Source of the DNA: Qipengyuania sp. YIM B01966
GTDB taxonomy: Bacteria; Pseudomonadota; Alphaproteobacteria; Sphingomonadales; Sphingomonadaceae
Length of the DNA: 64,000 nucleotides
NCBI RefSeq assembly: GCF_016461955.1
Contig: NZ_JADMNM010000002.1
Coordinates: 372,001-436,000 of the forward strand
Reading direction: 5' to 3'
A program made the position numbers and the translations under genes. The notes below the pieces were generated by a model that worked only from the letters and a program-made list of their open reading frames with translations, did no database searches and was not told where the DNA came from. This document shows, in pieces, positions 17,112 through 25,458 of the stretch. Position 1 is the first letter of the stretch. Each line of letters begins with the position of its first letter.

Positions 17112-18313
17112 CGCAGGCGGATGCGCCAACGCCAAAACGCGTCCTGTCGCTGGCGACGCTGTTCCCAAACGCCACCCAGCCCCGGCTTGGTACTTTTGTC
17201 GCGCGGTCGCTGGAGGCGCTGGCGGCTGGCGGTGACTGGCAGGTTACCGTCATCAACCCCATCGGGGTGCCGCCCCTGGCGCTCGGCCGTTATCGCGCGC
17301 GGGCCGAGGCGGCGGTCAGCGGCGATGAACGCGGGGTCATGGTCCACCGCCCCACCTTCCCGCTGATCCCCAAGCTCGGTGGCCGCGCCAACCCCGCGCT
17401 GATCGCCAGCAGCATCATGCCGCTGATCCATCGCCTGCACGCGGCGACACCCTTCGCGCTGGTCGATGCGCAGTTCTTTTATCCCGACGGGCCGGCGGCG
17501 GCGCGGATTGCCACTGCGCTGAGCATCCCGCTCTCGATCAAGGCACGCGGCGCAGACATCCATTACTGGGGCGCCCAGCCCTACGCCGCCAAGGCGATAT
17601 TGCGCGCGGCGCGGCAGGCGGCCGGGCTGCTGGCGGTGAGCGAGGCGCTGGCCGACGACATGGCCGCGCTCGGCATGGCCCGCGACAAGATCGCCATTCA
17701 TCACACAGGCCTCGATCGTGACCGCTTCCGTCCGCTTGGCCACCCGCTGCTGCGCCGGCGGTTGGGGGAGCAATTAGGGATCGCCGTCCCCGAGCGCGCG
17801 CCGTTGCTGGCTGGGGTCGGCGCGCTGATCCCACGCAAGGGGCACGATCTGACGATCGCGGCGCTGACACAGCTGCCCGATGCCCAACTGCTGATCGTGG
17901 GCGAAGGCGAAGAGCACAAGCGGTTAGAGGCGCTGGCGGCGCGGTTGGGGGTGCGCGAGCGGGTTCATTTCCTGGGCGCGGTCGATCACGATCTGCTGCC
18001 CGTGATCCTCTCGGCCGCGGATGCGATGGTTCTGCCGTCCGCCAGCGAGGGCATCGCCAATGCCTGGATCGAGGCGCTGGCCTGCGGCACGCCGCTGGTC
18101 ATCTGCGATGCGGGCGGCGCGCGCGAAATCGTCGATCGACCCGAGGCTGGCGTGATCGTGGCGCGCGATCCGGCCGCCATCGCCGCCGGCATTACCGAGG
18201 TACTGGCGCGCAACCCCCCGCCCGACGCCGTCGCTGCCACGGTCGAGGGGTTCAGCTGGCAGGCGAACGCGGCCGCACTCGCCGCCTATTACGAGCGGCT
18301 GATCGGCGGCTGA
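17108..18313 (+). CDS. GT4-type glycosyltransferase
   Basis: A 401-residue glycosyltransferase with a GT-B fold. The N-terminal domain begins RVLSLATLFPNATQPRLGTF, typical of exopolysaccharide or lipid-linked sugar transferases; the C-terminal group-1 domain has LLAGVGALIPRKGHD, LLIVGEGEE and the nucleotide-sugar motif PSASEGIANAWIEALACG. No membrane helix is seen. It starts with GTG at 17108 overlapping the regulator stop; no alternative start keeps the conserved N terminus. The acceptor and sugar are unknown. It converges with secF, four bases apart. Confidence 0.88.
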   Translation: MTQADAPTPKRVLSLATLFPNATQPRLGTFVARSLEALAAGGDWQVTVINPIGVPPLALGRYRARAEAAVSGDERGVMVHRPTFPLIPKLGGRANPALIASSIMPLIHRLHAATPFALVDAQFFYPDGPAAARIATALSIPLSIKARGADIHYWGAQPYAAKAILRAARQAAGLLAVSEALADDMAALGMARDKIAIHHTGLDRDRFRPLGHPLLRRRLGEQLGIAVPERAPLLAGVGALIPRKGHDLTIAALTQLPDAQLLIVGEGEEHKRLEALAARLGVRERVHFLGAVDHDLLPVILSAADAMVLPSASEGIANAWIEALACGTPLVICDAGGAREIVDRPEAGVIVARDPAAIAAGITEVLARNPPPDAVAATVEGFSWQANAAALAAYYERLIGG

Positions 18314-18317
18314 GCGT

Positions 18318-19298
18318 TCAGGCTTCGCCGCGTGCGACGCGTTCCTGCCGGTCGGTCGCGCTTTCCTTGTGAACGAAGCTGTCGGACGTCACACCCAGCC
18401 AGATCAGCAGCGGCGCGGCCATATAGACCGAGCTGTAGATCCCGACGAAGATCCCCAGCGTAATCGCCGCGACCATGCCGAACAGGCTTTCCGGCCCGAA
18501 CAACAGCAGCGGGATCAGCGCCAGCAGCATCGACAGCGAGGTGATCATCGTGCGCGAGAGCGTTTCGTTCACTGACAGATTGAGCAGTTCCGGCATCGGC
18601 ATCTTGCGATATTTGCGCATGTTTTCGCGGATGCGGTCGTAAATGACGATCGTATCGTTCAGCGAATACCCGATGATCGCCAGCACCGCCGCCACGGTCG
18701 TCAGGTTGAATTCCATCCCCGTCAGCGCGAACATCCCCAGCGTCAGCGAGACGTCGTGGAACAGCGACATCAATGCGCCCACGCCGAACTGCCATTCAAA
18801 CCGGACCCAGATGTAGATCGAGATCGCGATCATCGCCGCGAGCAGCGCCCATTGCGATTGTCGGCCGAATTCGCCCGACACCTTGCCCGAGACGGTATCG
18901 ACTCCGTCGATCCGCACCTGCGGGTGATCGCGCTTGAGCGCCTGGGTGATCCGCTGGGTCAACCGTGCGGCGTATTCGGGATTGCCGGCGGCTTCGTCAG
19001 GAAGACCGACGCGGATCGACACTTCATTGGGTGCGCCGAACCGCTGGATGATCGGATCATCGACCCCCTCGACCGCGCCGACAGTTTCGCGCAGCTCGGC
19101 AATCGGCGCTTCGGCTTCGCCCACGAAGGTCGCGCGCACTTCCTGCCCGCCGACAAAATCGACCCCGAAATTGAGCCCCTTGGTCATCACCAGCCCCCAG
19201 CTGGCGATGATCAGCAACGCGCTGACCACGTAGAACGGGATCCGCCAGCGCAGGAAATCGATGTTGGTGTTGTCGGGGACAAGCTTGAGCAGTCGCAT
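18318..19298 (-). CDS. secF: Protein translocase subunit SecF
   Basis: A 326-residue inner membrane protein that works with SecD in proton-driven late steps of Sec export. The first helix follows NIDFLRWRIPFYVVSALLI; the signature NFGVDFVGGQEVRATF is followed by a short periplasmic domain and five more helices, with GYSLNDTIVIYDRIREN in the core. It starts 16 bases after the secD stop, in the usual yajC-secD-secF order. Length is normal. Confidence 0.96.
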   Translation of the reverse strand: MRLLKLVPDNTNIDFLRWRIPFYVVSALLIIASWGLVMTKGLNFGVDFVGGQEVRATFVGEAEAPIAELRETVGAVEGVDDPIIQRFGAPNEVSIRVGLPDEAAGNPEYAARLTQRITQALKRDHPQVRIDGVDTVSGKVSGEFGRQSQWALLAAMIAISIYIWVRFEWQFGVGALMSLFHDVSLTLGMFALTGMEFNLTTVAAVLAIIGYSLNDTIVIYDRIRENMRKYRKMPMPELLNLSVNETLSRTMITSLSMLLALIPLLLFGPESLFGMVAAITLGIFVGIYSSVYMAAPLLIWLGVTSDSFVHKESATDRQERVARGEA

Positions 19299-19314
19299 GG
19301 CGCGCGTCTCTCCG

Positions 19315-20913
19315 TCAGATGTTGATGTCGCTCGGCCGCGTCTTGCGCAGCCAGCCGGCGACCCACATCCGGGTCAGGGTAACGGCGGTGAACACCGAGG
19401 TGAACAAGCCGATCATCAGCACCACGGCGAAGCCGCGGACAGGGCCGGAGCCGAACACGAAGAGCAGCACCCCGGCGATGAAATTGGTGACGTTGGCGTC
19501 GAAGATTGCGCGGCTGGCTTCCGTATAGCCGGTTTCAACCGCGGCCACTACGCGCCGGCCGCGGCGCCTTTCCTCGCGAATGCGTTCGTTGATCAGCACG
19601 TTGGCATCGACCGCCGCGCCGATTGTCAGCACGAAACCGGCAATGCCGGGCAGCGTCAGCGTGGTGCCCATGATCGCCATGACCCCGAGGATCATCAGCA
19701 CGTTGATCACCAGCGCTGCGGTAGCGTAAATGCCGAAGCGGCCATAGGTGACGATCATCAGCACCACCACCGCGAGCGAGCCGATGATCATCGCGATCAT
19801 CCCCTTGCGGATCGAATCCGCACCAAGGTCGGGGCCGACGGTACGCTCCTCTACCACCGCGAGATCTACCGGCAGCGCGCCCGAGCGCAGGGCAATCGCC
19901 AGCTGATTAGCAGTGTCCACGGTGAAGCTGCCCGAGATTTGCGCATTGCCGCCGCGGATCGGCTCGTTGATCGTCGGCGCCGACAACACTTTGCCGTCGA
20001 GGATGATCGCGAACGGCTTGTTGACGTTGGCCGTGGTCAGCGTGGCAAACCGGTTGGCGCCTTGCTGGTCGAACTGGATGTTGACCACCGGCGTATTGTT
20101 CTGCGGGTCGAAGCTCTGCTGCGCATTGACCAGATTGTCGCCGCGAATGCCGCCCAGCCGCCGCACGGCGAGCGCGCTACCCTGCTGCGGCGTCCCTTCA
20201 GCAAAGGGCACGATCTCGCTTCCCGGCGGGGCGATGCCCTGCTGGACATCGGCCGGCAGCGCGGTTTCATCGACAAGCTTGAATTCGAGCCGTGCGGTCT
20301 GGCCCAGCAATTCCTTGAGCGCATCAGGGTCCTGCAGGCCGGGTACCTGCACCACGATCCGGGTATCGCCCTGGCGAATGATCGTCGGCTCGCGCGTACC
20401 GAGCGCGTCAATGCGTTTGCGGACCACCTCGGTCGCGCTGTCCATCGCCTGCGTGACCGCCTGGCTGATTCCCGCTTCGGTGGGGGTCAGGATGACGCGG
20501 CTGCCATCCTCCACGCTCAGCGTCCATTCGCGGGTCGTGCCCGTGCCGTTGACCAGCGGCATTAGCAATTCGCGCGCCCGGTCGAGATCACCGGGATTTT
20601 CCAGCATGAAGCTGAGGCGGTTATTGCTCGTCGATACATCGCCGATGCGGATGCGCGGCTCGGCATCGCGCAACACGGTGCGGACGGTTTCTTCGGCGTT
20701 TTCGATCCGCTGGCGGGCAACCTCGGCCGGCTGCGCTTCGAGCAGGATGTGGCTGCCACCCGCGAGGTCGAGACCCAGGCTGACCATCGGGTCGGGCAGG
20801 TTCGCCGGCCAGCGCACGCCGCCCATCGACAGGAGCGAGGGAAGCGCCGCAGCGCAAAGCAGCGCGGTGAAGCCCCACAGCCAGACCTTCTTCCAGGTCG
20901 GAAATTCGAGCAT
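19315..20913 (-). CDS. secD: Protein translocase subunit SecD
   Basis: A 532-residue membrane protein. It has one N-terminal helix (KKVWLWGFTALLCAAALPSL), the signature LGLDLAGGSHILLEA, a large periplasmic P1 region, and five C-terminal helices with AIGTTLTLPGIAG-like and GAAVDANVLINERIREE motifs, the latter containing residues involved in proton flow. The ATG at 20913 has a GGAAGAG site upstream. It precedes secF and follows yajC, a conserved operon. Confidence 0.96.
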   Translation of the reverse strand: MLEFPTWKKVWLWGFTALLCAAALPSLLSMGGVRWPANLPDPMVSLGLDLAGGSHILLEAQPAEVARQRIENAEETVRTVLRDAEPRIRIGDVSTSNNRLSFMLENPGDLDRARELLMPLVNGTGTTREWTLSVEDGSRVILTPTEAGISQAVTQAMDSATEVVRKRIDALGTREPTIIRQGDTRIVVQVPGLQDPDALKELLGQTARLEFKLVDETALPADVQQGIAPPGSEIVPFAEGTPQQGSALAVRRLGGIRGDNLVNAQQSFDPQNNTPVVNIQFDQQGANRFATLTTANVNKPFAIILDGKVLSAPTINEPIRGGNAQISGSFTVDTANQLAIALRSGALPVDLAVVEERTVGPDLGADSIRKGMIAMIIGSLAVVVLMIVTYGRFGIYATAALVINVLMILGVMAIMGTTLTLPGIAGFVLTIGAAVDANVLINERIREERRRGRRVVAAVETGYTEASRAIFDANVTNFIAGVLLFVFGSGPVRGFAVVLMIGLFTSVFTAVTLTRMWVAGWLRKTRPSDINI

Positions 20914-20934
20914 GAAGTGTTCTCTTCCGCGCCG

Positions 20935-21255
20935 TCAGTCGTTAGCGGCCGCGCCGCCCGGCGGGACGATATCGCCGATGGTCTGTTTGACCGCCTTAAC
21001 CTTCACCCCGGGTGCCAGTTCGAGATCGACATAATGATCGTCGACCCGCGTAACCTTGCCGATCAAACCGCCAGCGGTGACCACCTGGTCCCCCTTCTTG
21101 AGGCCGCCGATCTTAGTCTGATGGTCCCGCTGGCGCTTCATCTGCGGGCGCAGGATCATAAACCAGAAGATCAGCCCCATGAACAGAAATGGCAGGAACT
21201 GGAGCCAGGCGGGCGGCGCTTCGGCGCTGGCCGCGGCGGCTAGGATATCGAGCAT
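20935..21255 (-). CDS. yajC: Preprotein translocase subunit YajC
   Basis: A 106-residue protein with one N-terminal membrane helix (LQFLPFLFMGLIFWFMILRPQ) and a small cytosolic domain (KRQRDHQTKIGGLKKGDQVV, then GLIGKVTRVDDHYVDLEL). It associates with SecDF. The ATG at 21255 fits the family; the frame runs upstream to 21303 without conserved features. First gene of the yajC-secD-secF unit. Confidence 0.95.
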   Translation of the reverse strand: MLDILAAAASAEAPPAWLQFLPFLFMGLIFWFMILRPQMKRQRDHQTKIGGLKKGDQVVTAGGLIGKVTRVDDHYVDLELAPGVKVKAVKQTIGDIVPPGGAAAND

Positions 21256-21382
21256 CGACGAGTGACCTGAGTAAAAGTCCGCACAAGTTTGCCCGGCAAC
21301 CATCGCTCGCCCGGCAACAAGGCCGCGCGCCTAGCAGTAAAGATAGGTCAGGGCAACGACGGCCTGACCCAAGCGAAGCGAC

Positions 21383-21411
21383 TTGCCAAGCCGCACCCCC
21401 CTACCTATAGG
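21383..21411 (+). promoter_or_regulatory. Promoter of tRNA-Pro(GGG)
   Basis: TTGCCA (21383-21388), a 17-base spacer and TATAGG (21406-21411) lie 18 bases ahead of the mature tRNA 5' end. The match to the sigma-70 consensus is fair and the position is right for a short tRNA leader. Confidence 0.45.
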
Positions 21412-21429
21412 CCCGCGCTCCACTGGTCT

Positions 21430-21506
21430 CGGGACGTAGCGCAGCCTGGTAGCGCATCACACTGGGGGTGTGGGGGTCGGAGGTTCGAATCCTCTCGTCC
21501 CGACCA
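21430..21506 (+). tRNA. tRNA-Pro, anticodon GGG
   Basis: The 77-base gene folds into a cloverleaf: acceptor CGGGACG pairs with CGTCCCG, D arm GCGC, anticodon stem TCACA/TGTGG enclosing loop CTGGGGG (anticodon GGG), and T loop TTCGAAT. The 3' ACCA is encoded. The leader CCACTGGT (21420-21427) is complementary to ACCAGTGG (21503-21510), which would extend the acceptor stem in the precursor. The accessory sulfide/efflux region begins immediately downstream. Confidence 0.95.
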
Positions 21507-21519
21507 GTGGACATTATCG

Positions 21520-21834
21520 TTATCTGTCTGGCAGCGCATCGCATATTTCGCACAAGGCGTGGATGATCGCGCTGACCACCGGGTCGCTAAGCGAATAGAA
21601 CCGGGTCTGCGCCTCGCCGCGGATTGATACAACGCCTTCGTCGCGCAGCATGGCAAGGTGCTGCGAAACGGACGATTGCGACAGGCCGGACAGTTCGACC
21701 AGCTGGCCTACAGAAACCTCGCCTTCATCCATCCGGCACAGCATCATCAGCCGTTCGGGATGGCTCATGAGCCGCATCCGCCCAGCCATAAGACCGGCGT
21801 TCTCCTTGATGACAGACAAGTCAGTGGGTTTCAT
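21520..21834 (-). CDS. ArsR-family regulator, BigR/SqrR-like
   Basis: A 104-residue winged-helix repressor. The recognition helix region is [19 protein letters not shown] (51-69). One Cys lies at position 33 in [12 protein letters not shown] and two near the end, Cys95 and Cys98 in [11 protein letters not shown] Cys in this early position paired with one about 65 residues later is the arrangement of the persulfide sensors BigR, SqrR and YgaV, which form a disulfide or tetrasulfide and release DNA. The neighbours (rhodanese, persulfide dioxygenase, TauE) support this. Its ATG at 21834 lies 13 bases inside the end of the RND remnant. The likely operator is at 23521-23561. Confidence 0.85.
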   Translation of the reverse strand: MKPTDLSVIKENAGLMAGRMRLMSHPERLMMLCRMDEGEVSVGQLVELSGLSQSSVSQHLAMLRDEGVVSIRGEAQTRFYSLSDPVVSAIIHALCEICDALPDR

Positions 21835-22520
21835 GCGCAGCCTCGTGCAACAGGTGGCGATCGTCGCGCAAGACAATGTAGATCGCCGGGATCACCAGCA
21901 CGGTCATCAAGGTGGACGAAGCGAGCGCGAACAGGAGCGAGATCGCCAGCCCCTGGAAGATCGGATCGGTCAGGATCACTGCCGCCCCGATCATCGCCGC
22001 CGCCGCCGTCAGCACGATGGGCTTGAAGCGGATTATCCCGGCGTCGAGCAGGGTCTGGCGCAGGCTCTTGTCGGGGCTGCAGGTGTGGCGGATGAGATCG
22101 ACCAGCAGGATCGAATTGCGCGCGATGATGGCAGCGAGCGCGATGAAGCCGATCATGCTGGTGCCAGTGAACGGCGCCTGGAACAGCATATGCCCGATCA
22201 CGATCCCAACCAGCGTCAGAGGTATCGGTGTCAGGATCACCAGCAGGATGGTGAAGCTGTGGAACTGGCCGACGACCAGCACATAAATGCCGAGCAAGGC
22301 GACTGGCCATTCAGCAGCACCTCGGGCTTGGCGAGGCCCGCCCTGGCCCAGTCGAACGCGCCGATCGCGCGGTTGACCTCGAAGAGGCCGTGGATCGGCG
22401 CTTCGTAACGGCCGGCAAGCTCGGCGGTGACCATTGCCGCGCCGCGCCCGTCGCGGCGGAACATCGCCGGGCTGCCGGGTTCGATCCGGCCGGTGACCAG
22501 TTCCCCCAGCTCATCCGCGT
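21821..22520 (-). pseudogene. Remnant of an RND efflux permease
   Basis: Two pieces of an AcrB/heavy-metal-RND-like pump remain in different frames. The upstream piece (about 22305-22520) reads GELVTGRIEPGSPAMFRRDG and EVNRAIGAFDWARAGLAKPE, from the middle of the protein. The downstream piece (21821-22302) carries the final membrane helices (LGIYVLVVGQF, PIPLTLVGIVIGH, IALAAIIARNSILLVDLIRH). The join near 22300 drops some 30 residues and shifts the frame. A whole RND is about 1,050 residues, so around three quarters is missing. It lies between the broken membrane-fusion gene and arsR. Nonfunctional as a pump. Confidence 0.88.
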
Positions 22521-23129
22521 CTATCCTTCGGTCACTGCCGGGCAGGTGACGGCAGATGTCGATATGCCCGGGATCGCGGCGCGCAGCACCCGGCCGGATG
22601 CGGGCGCGATCAGCGTGCCCTGCCCGGCCACTGCACCGACCGTCGATTGCTGCGCCCGCGCCGCGCGAACCTGCGCCTGCGCCGCACTGGCTGCGGCCTG
22701 TGCCTGTTCCAGGCGCGCCTTTGAATAGACGCCGTTCTGGTGGAGGAAGCGCACCCGTTCCAGCTAGGCCTGAGCCTGAGCCGCCTGCGCCCGCGCGGCG
22801 GCAGCCCGCGCGCCGTATGCGCCCGATTGATAGCCCAACTGACTATCGACAATCCGCCCGATCACTTGCCCACGACTGACCATTTCGCGGGCCCGCACGT
22901 TAAGCGTGGTCAGGATGCCGAGAATGCGCGCCAGCACCTGCGAATGAGCGACCGTGGCGATCTCGGCAATGAAGTCGTGCCAGCTGGTCGTCTCGCTCGA
23001 CTGCACTGCCAGCCGAGGGCCGGCGGCGGTGCGTGCCGCCGGGGCCGCAGGTTTCTCCGCGCCATTCCCGCAACCGGCAAGCGCCATCGCGGCCCCGGCC
23101 AGCATGAATACCGTCAGCGTGCGGCGCAT
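22521..23129 (-). pseudogene. Broken membrane-fusion (HlyD-type) lipoprotein
   Basis: The N terminus is sound: a lipoprotein signal (MLAGAAMALAGCGNG) and the start of an HlyD barrel and hairpin (ILTTLNVRAREMVSRGQVIG, coiled-coil Ala/Gln repeats). An in-frame amber codon sits at 22764-22766, where CAG to TAG (Gln to stop) would explain it because the frame continues with LERVRFLHQNGVYSKARLEQ. The frame then ends abruptly at 22521 after GRVLRAAIPGI, losing the second half of the protein, and joins the RND fragment. This reads as a large deletion spanning the end of one gene and the beginning of the next. Confidence 0.85.
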
Positions 23130-23143
23130 CGAACCCTCCCGCC

Positions 23144-23476
23144 TCAGCGTTCGACTGGCAGACCGGCTTGCTGCCAGGCCCCGAAGCCGCCCGCCAGATG
23201 CGTGTCGATCACCCGTTCAGCAGCGGCGCACTTGTCGAGCGCCATGGCCGAGCGCTTGCCGCCCAGGCAGTTGAGGATCAGCCGGCGCCCATCATGCGGC
23301 AGCGTCGAGGGCTGGAAATCGGATAGCGGCATATTGACCGCGCCGGGAATGTGGCCGGCGGCGAATTCGCCCGGCTCGCGCACATCCACCACCTGGACGC
23401 TGCCGGCTTCGATGAGCGAATGGAGCTCCTGCGCGCCGATCTCGTGATGCGCCTGCTTCTTGCCAAACCCGAACAT
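23144..23476 (-). CDS. Rhodanese-domain sulfurtransferase
   Basis: A 110-residue single-domain rhodanese, cytosolic (no signal). It shows VQVVDVREPGEFAAGHIPGA, Cys70 as the predicted active-site residue in LNCLGGKRS, and LAGGFGAWQQAGLP at the end. Such proteins pass sulfane sulfur between thiols. A good AAGGGAG site lies before ATG 23476. It is the first gene of the minus-strand unit rhodanese, fusion protein, RND, arsR and faces the SQR remnant across the shared operator region. Confidence 0.9.
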   Translation of the reverse strand: MFGFGKKQAHHEIGAQELHSLIEAGSVQVVDVREPGEFAAGHIPGAVNMPLSDFQPSTLPHDGRRLILNCLGGKRSAMALDKCAAAERVIDTHLAGGFGAWQQAGLPVER

Positions 23477-23513
23477 CGCGAACTCCCTTGAAATGTAACC
23501 CTTGAAATGCCGG

Positions 23514-23561
23514 TTGCACGTAATATCGTTTTGCTCTTATATAAGTCAACAACGATTATAT
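23514..23561. promoter_or_regulatory. Divergent promoters with nested palindromic operator
   Basis: Two inverted repeats share the same centre (between 23540 and 23541): the perfect 10-base CTTATATAAG (23536-23545) and outer arms ATCGTT (23525-23530) and AACGAT (23551-23556). Plus-strand promoter: TTGCAC (23514-23519) then TTATAT or TATATA 17-18 bases later. Minus-strand promoter: TTGACT (23544-23549) then GATATT 16 bases later. The AT-rich symmetry overlapping both core promoters fits binding by an ArsR-type repressor, as for BigR. Binding is inferred. Confidence 0.6.
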
Positions 23562-23572
23562 GGAGAGCCAGC

Positions 23573-24294
23573 ATGTCGGGAGCGCGTATCGTGATCGTCG
23601 CTGCCGGGTTAGGCGGCACCATCGCAGCTTTTGAAATACGCGCTACCACCAATGGCAAGGCCGAGGTGACGGTCATCAATGATCAGGACGATTCCTGGTT
23701 CGTCCCCTCCAACCCGTGGGTGGCGGTCAAATGGCGCGAACCCGATGCGATCCGCGTCCACCTGCCAACGATCATGGCCAAGCGCGGAATCGGCTTCACT
23801 TCGGCCGGTGCCAAGCGGGTGCATCCGGGTGAAAACCGGGTCGAACTGAACGATGGCTCGTCAGTCGCTTATGATTACCTCGTCCTCGCCACCGGACCCG
23901 ATCTGGCTTTCGACGAAATCGCTGGCCTTGGCCCCGATGGCTTTACCCAGTCGGTCTGCCGAACCGACCATGCCGCCGCCGCCGCCGCCGAGGCGTTCGA
24001 CCGGTTCTGCGAAAATCCCGGGCCAATCGTGGTCGGTGCCGCGCAGGCCGAGGACGGCGCGGTCGAGGCCACGCACGACCTGCCATTCGGGTTCTCGATG
24101 ATCCTGCCCGCCTTCCGCGGCGTGCCGGCGGTGTTCGGTATCGAGGGGCTGACCAATCCGCGCGGCTTCATCCTGGCCGACAAGCACCAGCGCAACCCCG
24201 CCTTCCCCAATGTCTATTCGCGGGCGTGGGTGTGGCGATCCCGCCGGTCGGGCCGACGCCGGTGCCGGTCGGCGTCCCCAAGACCGGATTCATG
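23573..24294 (+). pseudogene. Remnant of sulfide:quinone reductase-like flavoprotein
   Basis: A GGAGAG site precedes ATG 23573. The start (GARIVIVAAGLGGTIAAFEI), FVPSNPWVAVKWREPD, YDYLVLATGPDLAFDE and SVCRTDHA match type-III-like SQR/FCSD flavoproteins of about 400 residues. Two lesions are visible: near 24047 GPIVVGAAQ jumps to the late segment THDLPFGFSMILPAFRG, an in-frame loss of roughly 75-80 residues; near 24218-24222 one base is missing, so SAGV-like sequence becomes frame-shifted before the conserved AIPPVGPTPVPVGVPKTGFM. The reading then runs straight into a TolC-like tail. The first glycine of GxGLGG is also changed to Ala. Confidence 0.85.
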
Positions 24295-24519
24295 CCCGCG
24301 CCCGCCGCACGCCGCGTGGTCGAAGTCTCGCGCCTGCACCAAACGGCCGCGGCCGCGGCCCTGCACGGCACACGGCTGGAGGCGCAGGCGGGGGCCAAAC
24401 CAACCCTGGCAGTGCTTGATGCTGAACGTGAAGCGATCGCCGCCGATACCGCGCTGACCGAGGCCGAAGGACGCTTGCTCGTCGCCGCCGGGCAGCTCGA
24501 CGCCGTGATTGGAGAATAG
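24295..24519 (+). pseudogene. C-terminal remnant of a TolC-family protein
   Basis: From 24295 the frame of the SQR tail carries RRVVEVSRLHQTAAAAAL, EAQAGAKPTLAVLDAEREAI and EGRLLVAAGQLDAVIGE. This matches the last helices of TolC-type outer membrane efflux proteins, where a KPTL-x-x-LDAERE segment is characteristic. Only about 75 of some 430 residues remain. It is fused in frame to the SQR remnant, showing that a deletion joined two genes. It is the third component of the decayed efflux system here. Confidence 0.75.
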
Positions 24520-24521
24520 CC

Positions 24522-25448
24522 ATGACAACTGATTCCGCCCTTGAAGCCGCAACCGCCCAGGTAGAAGCCGCCCGCGCCTCGGGTCGGGTGCCCGTTGTGC
24601 GGACTTTCTTCGACGAAGCGACCAACACCGCCACCCACGTGGCGCACGACCCCGCCACCCTCCGCGCCGCGATCATCGACAGCGTGCACGATTTCGACCA
24701 GCCTTCGGGTCGCACCACGCACGGGTCGGCCGATGCCATCATCGCGTATGTCCGCGAGCAGGGGTTGACGGTCGACTGGCAAATCGAAACCCACGCTCAC
24801 GCCGACCACCTGTCGGACGCCCCCTATCTGCAAGACGCGCTTGGCGGAAAGCTGATCATCGGTCGCGAGATCGTGACGGTCCAGGGGGTGTTCGCGGGTG
24901 TCTTTAACGAATCCGCGAACCTTGCGCGCGATGGGTCGCAGTTCGACCGGCTGATCGGCGATGGCGAGCAATTCAAGCTGGGCGAGCTCGACGTGATCGC
25001 GCTGCATGTGCCCGGCCATACCCCGGCCTGCATGGCCTATATCATCGGTGACGCGGCGTTCGTCGGGGATACGCTGTTCATGCCAGACTACGGCACCGCG
25101 CGGGCCGACTTCCCCGGCGGGGACGCGCGCACGCTTTTTCGCTCGATCCGCCGCCTGCTGGCGCTGCCGTCGGAAACCAGGATGTTCCTGTGCCACGATT
25201 ACAAGGCGCCGGGACGCGACGAATTCGTGTGGGAAACCACCATCGGCGCTGAACGGACTGCCAACGTCCATGTCCATGATGGCGTGTCGGAAGAGGATTT
25301 CGTCGCCATGCGGGAAGCGCGCGACAAGACACTGGGGATGCCCAGGCTGATCCTCCCTTCGCTCCAGGTCAATATCCGCGCAGGCCATCTGCCCGAGCCC
25401 GAAGAAAACGGCACTCGCTATCTCAAACTGCCGCTGAATCTTTTGTAA
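24522..25448 (+). CDS. Persulfide dioxygenase-like MBL-fold enzyme
   Basis: A 308-residue metallo-beta-lactamase-fold protein of the ETHE1/Blh type, expected to oxidise glutathione persulfide to sulfite with one iron. The motif THAHADH places ligands at His91, His93, Asp95 and His96; further ligands are in HVPGHTPACMAY and GDTLFMPDYGTARADFPGGD, and a final His in LCHDYKAPGRDEF. No signal peptide. A GGAG site sits before ATG 24522, three bases after the TolC remnant stop. Apparently intact among broken neighbours; linked to the rhodanese and TauE by function. Confidence 0.88.
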   Translation: MTTDSALEAATAQVEAARASGRVPVVRTFFDEATNTATHVAHDPATLRAAIIDSVHDFDQPSGRTTHGSADAIIAYVREQGLTVDWQIETHAHADHLSDAPYLQDALGGKLIIGREIVTVQGVFAGVFNESANLARDGSQFDRLIGDGEQFKLGELDVIALHVPGHTPACMAYIIGDAAFVGDTLFMPDYGTARADFPGGDARTLFRSIRRLLALPSETRMFLCHDYKAPGRDEFVWETTIGAERTANVHVHDGVSEEDFVAMREARDKTLGMPRLILPSLQVNIRAGHLPEPEENGTRYLKLPLNLL

Positions 25449-25458
25449 GCCCGGGCTG

